Shown here one piece after another: positions 59,759-64,000 of a stretch of 64,000 nucleotides of DNA. The notes beneath the pieces were generated by a model. It was not told where the DNA came from, did no database searches, and saw nothing but the letters and a program-made list of their open reading frames with translations. Numbering within the stretch: position 1 is the stretch's first letter; each line of letters starts with the position of its first letter. A program made the translations under genes and the position numbers. Source of the DNA: Cytophagales bacterium (lineage in GTDB: Bacteria > Bacteroidota > Bacteroidia > Cytophagales > Cyclobacteriaceae); assembly GCA_033344775.1 (NCBI GenBank), contig JAWPMT010000005.1:1657501-1721500 (forward strand), written 5' to 3'.

Positions 59759-61786
59759 TTATTCATTTTTCAATCGCTTACTCATCTCATCCGCATCAAT
59801 CAGGAACTTTTCGGCCTCACCCGTCAATAAATAACCTGAATAGCCATTCGTGGTAACCATAAATGCGAGCCCGAGATCGTCATACAATTTGAACTGTGAC
59901 ATAAAATCACCGTTGTTTCCTCCATGCTTAATTACCTTGCCATAGGGAGTGGTCTCTATGAACCATCCCAGCCCCACGTGTTCGGTAATGTCGGATAACC
60001 CTTCATCATTTTCATCATAATATTCGTTCTGCTTGCCCAGCATCATCTCATAAGTTGCTGGCTTAAGGCCCTTTCGCTGATGGATAGCATTTGCGAACTC
60101 CATGTAGTCTGCGGGCGTAGTAACTAAGCTCCAGGCCACACCAGGTTCATTCGGAAAATCGATCATTCCAGGATAACCATCATAATGGCCATTGGACTTA
60201 TGTTCGATCCCGTATGGATGCGTTTGGTAGTAAAAGTTTTTCAAACCAAGCGGCTCGATCAATTCTTCCTGAAACAATTGATTCATGCTTTTCTTGGTAA
60301 TGGCAACGAGGACTCTTTTCAAATATTCAAAACCCTCACCCGAGTAACCATAACCTTTCCCTGGTTCAAACCTGAATTCAATTCTCGGGCCATTGGACCA
60401 ATTGGGAAAACCCGTCTGATGAGAAAGCACATGCCTTGCGGTAATCAATTTTGAATATTCCTGATCCTTGATCAGGTCAAATTCCAGGTGTTTGTAAAGT
60501 GGTTCATCCAGATCAATGATCCCTTTTTCGTATAAGCGCATCACCACAAAAGCGAATGTGGGTTTGGTAATGGAAGCCACTTCAAACAGCGTATTCTCAA
60601 CTACAGGATCCCCAGTATAGTTGTTTTTGACCCCATAGGTATTTTGATGAGTGATTTCTCCATCCTTCCAGGCTGCAAATGACGCCCCTTCAATTTCATA
60701 ATAGTCCATGTAGGCTGCTATGGTGGCATCAATCTTTTTCCGGGAGGCATCCGTCATATCACCCAATAAGTTGCCTGAGCGAGGCAGATTGGGCTCAGGG
60801 TAAAGTCGCATCACCAATTCACGGACATTGTTTTGCTCAGGTTTAATGGTCACTTGTTGGTTCAAATCAGGATCTACTCGATAGTAACCTTCATCCCGAA
60901 GAAAGGTATTGGCACCCAGATTCAAAAGCCATTCTCCTGAAGGTAAAACAGCAGAAAAGTCCCCTTCCTCACTCACTGGCAGGTAAAACCATCGATCATT
61001 ATTTTCTACCGATCGGGCACTTACAAAACTTGGTATAAGGTTGGTAGTATCCTTCCAAACCACTTTCCCGGAAAGGGTACCAACAGTCAATTCGTCATCG
61101 GCAAAAACGATTGAACCAATTCTACCCGGTTGAGAATTCGAGCTTTTTCCGCTTCGACCTACCCAACCTAATACCGTTTGTTCTTCCTCATCCTGATCTA
61201 CCACCATATGCCCTACTCCTATGACTTGACCAATAGTGATGGATTCATTCAAGGTATATTTCAATTCGATGATTGTCGCATTTTCCGAGGTATTGATTTT
61301 GTAATCCACTTTCTCCCAGGAAATGTAATCCTGCAACAATGGATCCCAATGCTGCGCAGGGTTGGTCTGATCTTTGAAATTTTCGGCCATGGTGTACCGC
61401 ACAATTCCCGACCCTTTCAGGTCATATTGTTCATTGACATAGAAGGAATAAGTGTCCTGATTGTTCCAGGCCGGTTCATCCTTTTTAATGAGATCATCAT
61501 CCTTGATGACCATACCAAAATAGAGTGCATTTTCTTTCAAGGAATAACCGGTTTGAAACGTAGCCGTGAGGTCCGACTCAGCATTTAGATCTGCCCCCCA
61601 CAGCTTATTTTTGACAGCTATAACTACCGCTTCTTCAGGCCAGTCGCTGAGATCACCATCGATGGAAATATCAGTAATTGGGTAGGCATACGTAATGAAT
61701 TGATTTGTGGTGGACTGCTTATTCTGTCCCAATAAGAGAAGGCTGCATGTCCAAAAAGTAAGGAATACTGAGATTTTGACTTTCAT
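59759..61786 (-). CDS. Exported serine beta-lactamase-fold enzyme with CBM9-like N-terminal domain
   Basis: A 675-residue exported protein with a signal peptide of about 20 residues (LTFWTCSLLLLGQ). Residues 30-230 form a CBM9/DOMON-like domain (ISIDGDLSDWPEEAVVI and ENALYFGMVIKDDD). A linker of about 110 residues follows, with carboxypeptidase-regulatory-like strands. The class C beta-lactamase fold begins near residue 345 and has S405-x-x-K408 in ASITKP, YSGEGF in place of the usual YSN, and KHGGNNGDF. These enzymes act as esterases or D-amino-acid peptidases. The gene is convergent with the metallo-hydrolase. Confidence 0.9.
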   Translation of the reverse strand: MKVKISVFLTFWTCSLLLLGQNKQSTTNQFITYAYPITDISIDGDLSDWPEEAVVIAVKNKLWGADLNAESDLTATFQTGYSLKENALYFGMVIKDDDLIKKDEPAWNNQDTYSFYVNEQYDLKGSGIVRYTMAENFKDQTNPAQHWDPLLQDYISWEKVDYKINTSENATIIELKYTLNESITIGQVIGVGHMVVDQDEEEQTVLGWVGRSGKSSNSQPGRIGSIVFADDELTVGTLSGKVVWKDTTNLIPSFVSARSVENNDRWFYLPVSEEGDFSAVLPSGEWLLNLGANTFLRDEGYYRVDPDLNQQVTIKPEQNNVRELVMRLYPEPNLPRSGNLLGDMTDASRKKIDATIAAYMDYYEIEGASFAAWKDGEITHQNTYGVKNNYTGDPVVENTLFEVASITKPTFAFVVMRLYEKGIIDLDEPLYKHLEFDLIKDQEYSKLITARHVLSHQTGFPNWSNGPRIEFRFEPGKGYGYSGEGFEYLKRVLVAITKKSMNQLFQEELIEPLGLKNFYYQTHPYGIEHKSNGHYDGYPGMIDFPNEPGVAWSLVTTPADYMEFANAIHQRKGLKPATYEMMLGKQNEYYDENDEGLSDITEHVGLGWFIETTPYGKVIKHGGNNGDFMSQFKLYDDLGLAFMVTTNGYSGYLLTGEAEKFLIDADEMSKRLKNE

Positions 61787-61969
61787 CTGTTGTTAGGTTA
61801 ATTCTGATTCGAAAAGTTGTTATTCAAATCAAAGACCTCCACAGATTGAAATGGTTGCATTCGTTACTAAGCTTAAGAACCTGAATATCTCATTAGCTGG
61901 CTCACCAGAGCCATTCCTATCCTATCCTAAAAAAACAAGAAAACGAATTAACCCAATAACCACTAATTA

Positions 61970-64000
61970 CTACTCTTCTCTCAAATAGCGGATCGGATTC
62001 GAAAGTGCCGCCTTTACAGACTGAAAGCTCATGATGAACAGTGAAATGCCAAGCATTAACAAGCCTGCCCAAATAAACGTCCAGAAGCTGATTGGTGCTC
62101 GATACATAAATTCCTCAGACCACCGGTTCATGACCCACCAGGAGGCTGCAGAAGCCAATACAAAACCAATGCCCATCAACCTCGTGAAGTCAACGGTCAG
62201 AATGGTCAGTAAATGCGCAATCGGAGCACCCAGGACCTTTCTAACCCCGAGTTCTTTGTTGCGGCGTTCAATCATGTATGCCAACAAACCCGTCAAGCCG
62301 AGTCCGGCAATTAAGATCGCCAGCGCAGCATAGAGATTGATCACTTTACCCAGGCGTATAGTAGGTGCAAAAATTTGCTCATATTCCTGATCGGAAAACG
62401 TATATCTCAATGGCCTGTTAGGAGAGAAAGCCGACCATTCTTTTTCAATTTTCTGTAGCATTTTGGTCATTTCCTCACCTGAAGGTTCTCTTTTGAAAGT
62501 CACTGAAAGCATCCTTCTCGGCAAATGGATATTCCCCCCACCTTTGTAGTACAACACAATAGGCGACTGCTCCCAGTTCACTTCTGTGATAAGAGGTTTG
62601 AAAACGCCAATGATCTGCGTCTTCAGGTTGTCATAAAGCAATGTACGACCAATCGCTTCCTCCGGACTTTGAATATCAAAACTTGCAAGTACCGACTCAT
62701 CTACCAATATGTGGTTCTTATCCGCCGTAGACCCTGTAAAGTTTCTACCTGCGACCAACTCCATGCCATACATGTCGATGAAATGCTCATCAATGTCCAT
62801 GAATGAAAATTGAATCTCTTTTTCCGACTCAGCGAGTTTTAATCCTTCGTCAATATCCCAGAGATAAGGCGGCGTATCTGACGAAAAACTCACCGCTTCT
62901 ACTTCAGACATGGCTCTTATTTTTTCTTCAAAAGAACCCATGGATTGCTTAAGCCGGTTCACATCTTCGATGACCAGCTTGTTGCTGCGATCAAAGCCCA
63001 GGTCCATTTCCATCCAGTGCTGCACATGCTGCCGAATGATCATCGCTCCAGAGATCAAACCAATGGAGATCGTGAATTGTAAAATCACCAGGGCATTTCT
63101 TGTTAAGATTCCCGATTTACCATGCTTCAGCTGACCTTTCATCACTTCCAAAGGCCTGAAAGCGGACAAAACAAATGCTGGGTAAAGGCCTGCCACGACA
63201 CCAACCATCAATATTGAAGCAATTCCTGCTCCTAATATGATCGGATCAAATAGTAAATCACCAGGAAGCGGCTTACCCGTGATGAAGTCCATGAAGGGCA
63301 ACAACAAACCAATCAGGACAAAACTCAGCACGATGGCCAACGCGCTAAAACACATCGCCTCCACCAGAAATTGTTGTACCAATAATTTTTTATTGGAGCC
63401 CAAAGTCTTTCTGATGCCTACTTCCTTCCCTCTTTTAGCTGCCCTGGCAGTGGTGAGGTTCACGAAATTGATGATGGATAATAGCAGGATCAAAACTGCG
63501 ATCGTGCCAAGGATGTAGATCGTCTTGATGTCTGTGGTTTGATTGAGTCTCGAAAAAACATGATGTGAGAACAAACGGATATCCAGCATGGGTTGAATGT
63601 ACATATCCCATTCCTCACCTGATGCCAGGAATTCTTCATAGGTGATGCCTTGATATTTCGGCAAAAACGACCCCAGGTATTTTCCAGGAACTTGCGCAAC
63701 TTTCTGTGCAACAAGCTCCGGATCTGCATCCGGTCTCAATCTGCCAAATGTCACGAAAGTAGTCCACCACCAGGTATCACCACCATGTTTCAGCCGTTGG
63801 ATAGTTGACATGGAAGTCAAGGCGTTGAATTGGATGTGCGAATTGCGAGGAACATCTTTCGCGATCCCTGTCACCTGATAAGAAACCTGATTACCGATCT
63901 CTCCCAACAAGATCTGCTGACCGTACGCACTTTGATCTCCAAAATATTTCTTAGCGATTGATTCGGTCAGTATGATGCTGTTGGGATTGACCATTGCTGT
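61970..64000 (-). CDS. FtsX-type ABC transporter permease, N-terminus beyond the window
   Basis: About 676 residues of a MacB-like permease are visible. The frame is open up to the window edge, and the preceding codons (Thr-Ala) join smoothly to MVNPNSIILTES, so the start lies outside. From homologues roughly 150-200 N-terminal residues are missing, including any prefix domain. Two FtsX blocks carry EVGIRKTLGSN and ELGVRKVLGAP. It ends without an obvious hairpin. As with the other two permeases here, no ATPase domain is present; any PadR partner would lie outside the window. Confidence 0.92.
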   Translation of the reverse strand, partial: TAMVNPNSIILTESIAKKYFGDQSAYGQQILLGEIGNQVSYQVTGIAKDVPRNSHIQFNALTSMSTIQRLKHGGDTWWWTTFVTFGRLRPDADPELVAQKVAQVPGKYLGSFLPKYQGITYEEFLASGEEWDMYIQPMLDIRLFSHHVFSRLNQTTDIKTIYILGTIAVLILLLSIINFVNLTTARAAKRGKEVGIRKTLGSNKKLLVQQFLVEAMCFSALAIVLSFVLIGLLLPFMDFITGKPLPGDLLFDPIILGAGIASILMVGVVAGLYPAFVLSAFRPLEVMKGQLKHGKSGILTRNALVILQFTISIGLISGAMIIRQHVQHWMEMDLGFDRSNKLVIEDVNRLKQSMGSFEEKIRAMSEVEAVSFSSDTPPYLWDIDEGLKLAESEKEIQFSFMDIDEHFIDMYGMELVAGRNFTGSTADKNHILVDESVLASFDIQSPEEAIGRTLLYDNLKTQIIGVFKPLITEVNWEQSPIVLYYKGGGNIHLPRRMLSVTFKREPSGEEMTKMLQKIEKEWSAFSPNRPLRYTFSDQEYEQIFAPTIRLGKVINLYAALAILIAGLGLTGLLAYMIERRNKELGVRKVLGAPIAHLLTILTVDFTRLMGIGFVLASAASWWVMNRWSEEFMYRAPISFWTFIWAGLLMLGISLFIMSFQSVKAALSNPIRYLREE

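Overview
The window looks like chromosomal DNA of a Bacteroidota bacterium, most likely of the Cytophagales type. Supporting signs are a giant surface protein ending in a type IX secretion (Por) sorting domain, several FtsX-type permeases with PadR regulators, Bacteroidota-style promoters (TAnnTTTG with an upstream TTG), a FISUMP protein, a DUF3667 protein, MenB, and many lipoprotein or twin-arginine exported enzymes. No rRNA, tRNA, CRISPR array, transposase or phage gene is visible. The assignment to a group is an inference from gene content, not from a marker gene.

Layout. 1-750: a PIN toxin/DUF6364 antitoxin pair with a palindromic operator. 827-5330: pyrD, then ftsK-lolA with a clear promoter and terminator. 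5514-10075: a c-type heme protein followed by a twin-arginine flavin amine oxidase. 10113-13030: aldo/keto reductase, ECF sigma factor with an overlapping membrane protein, DinB-like protein. 13303-16791: a PadR - small exported protein - FtsX permease operon. 16937-25860: small exported or metabolic genes, a penicillin-acylase/TIM-barrel isomerase pair, a gene-poor 1.1 kb stretch, and a pirin. 25854-31970: a long minus-strand run (CPBP protease, alpha/beta-hydrolase-like lipoprotein, AraC regulator, DUF3667, HEAT protein, hemerythrin). 32189-35517: M28 peptidase, phosphoesterase, and an Hpt/LytTR signalling pair. 35729-43615: minus-strand carbohydrate and cofactor genes (aldolase, lactonase, menB, FISUMP, Gfo/Idh dehydrogenase with DUF1080 hydrolase, sialate esterase). 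43688-50644: a 2318-residue adhesin-like protein with eight almost identical 100-residue cadherin-like repeats. 50733-64000: NTF2-like and small proteins, a second PadR-permease operon, a desaturase, tandem 2OG-Fe(II) oxygenases, a metallo-hydrolase, a beta-lactamase-fold enzyme, and a third permease cut by the window edge.

The window is mostly ordinary chromosome. The points most worth a second look are: the homogenised, mosaic repeats of the giant adhesin; a family of short GTTTG...CAAAC hairpins found only in two convergent intergenic regions; direct-repeat operators in front of both PadR genes; a hemerythrin in which one iron-binding histidine is asparagine; an alpha/beta-hydrolase-fold lipoprotein without the expected nucleophile serine; and a perfect terminator for one gene embedded in the coding sequence of the convergent gene. 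I found no convincing entirely new multi-gene system.
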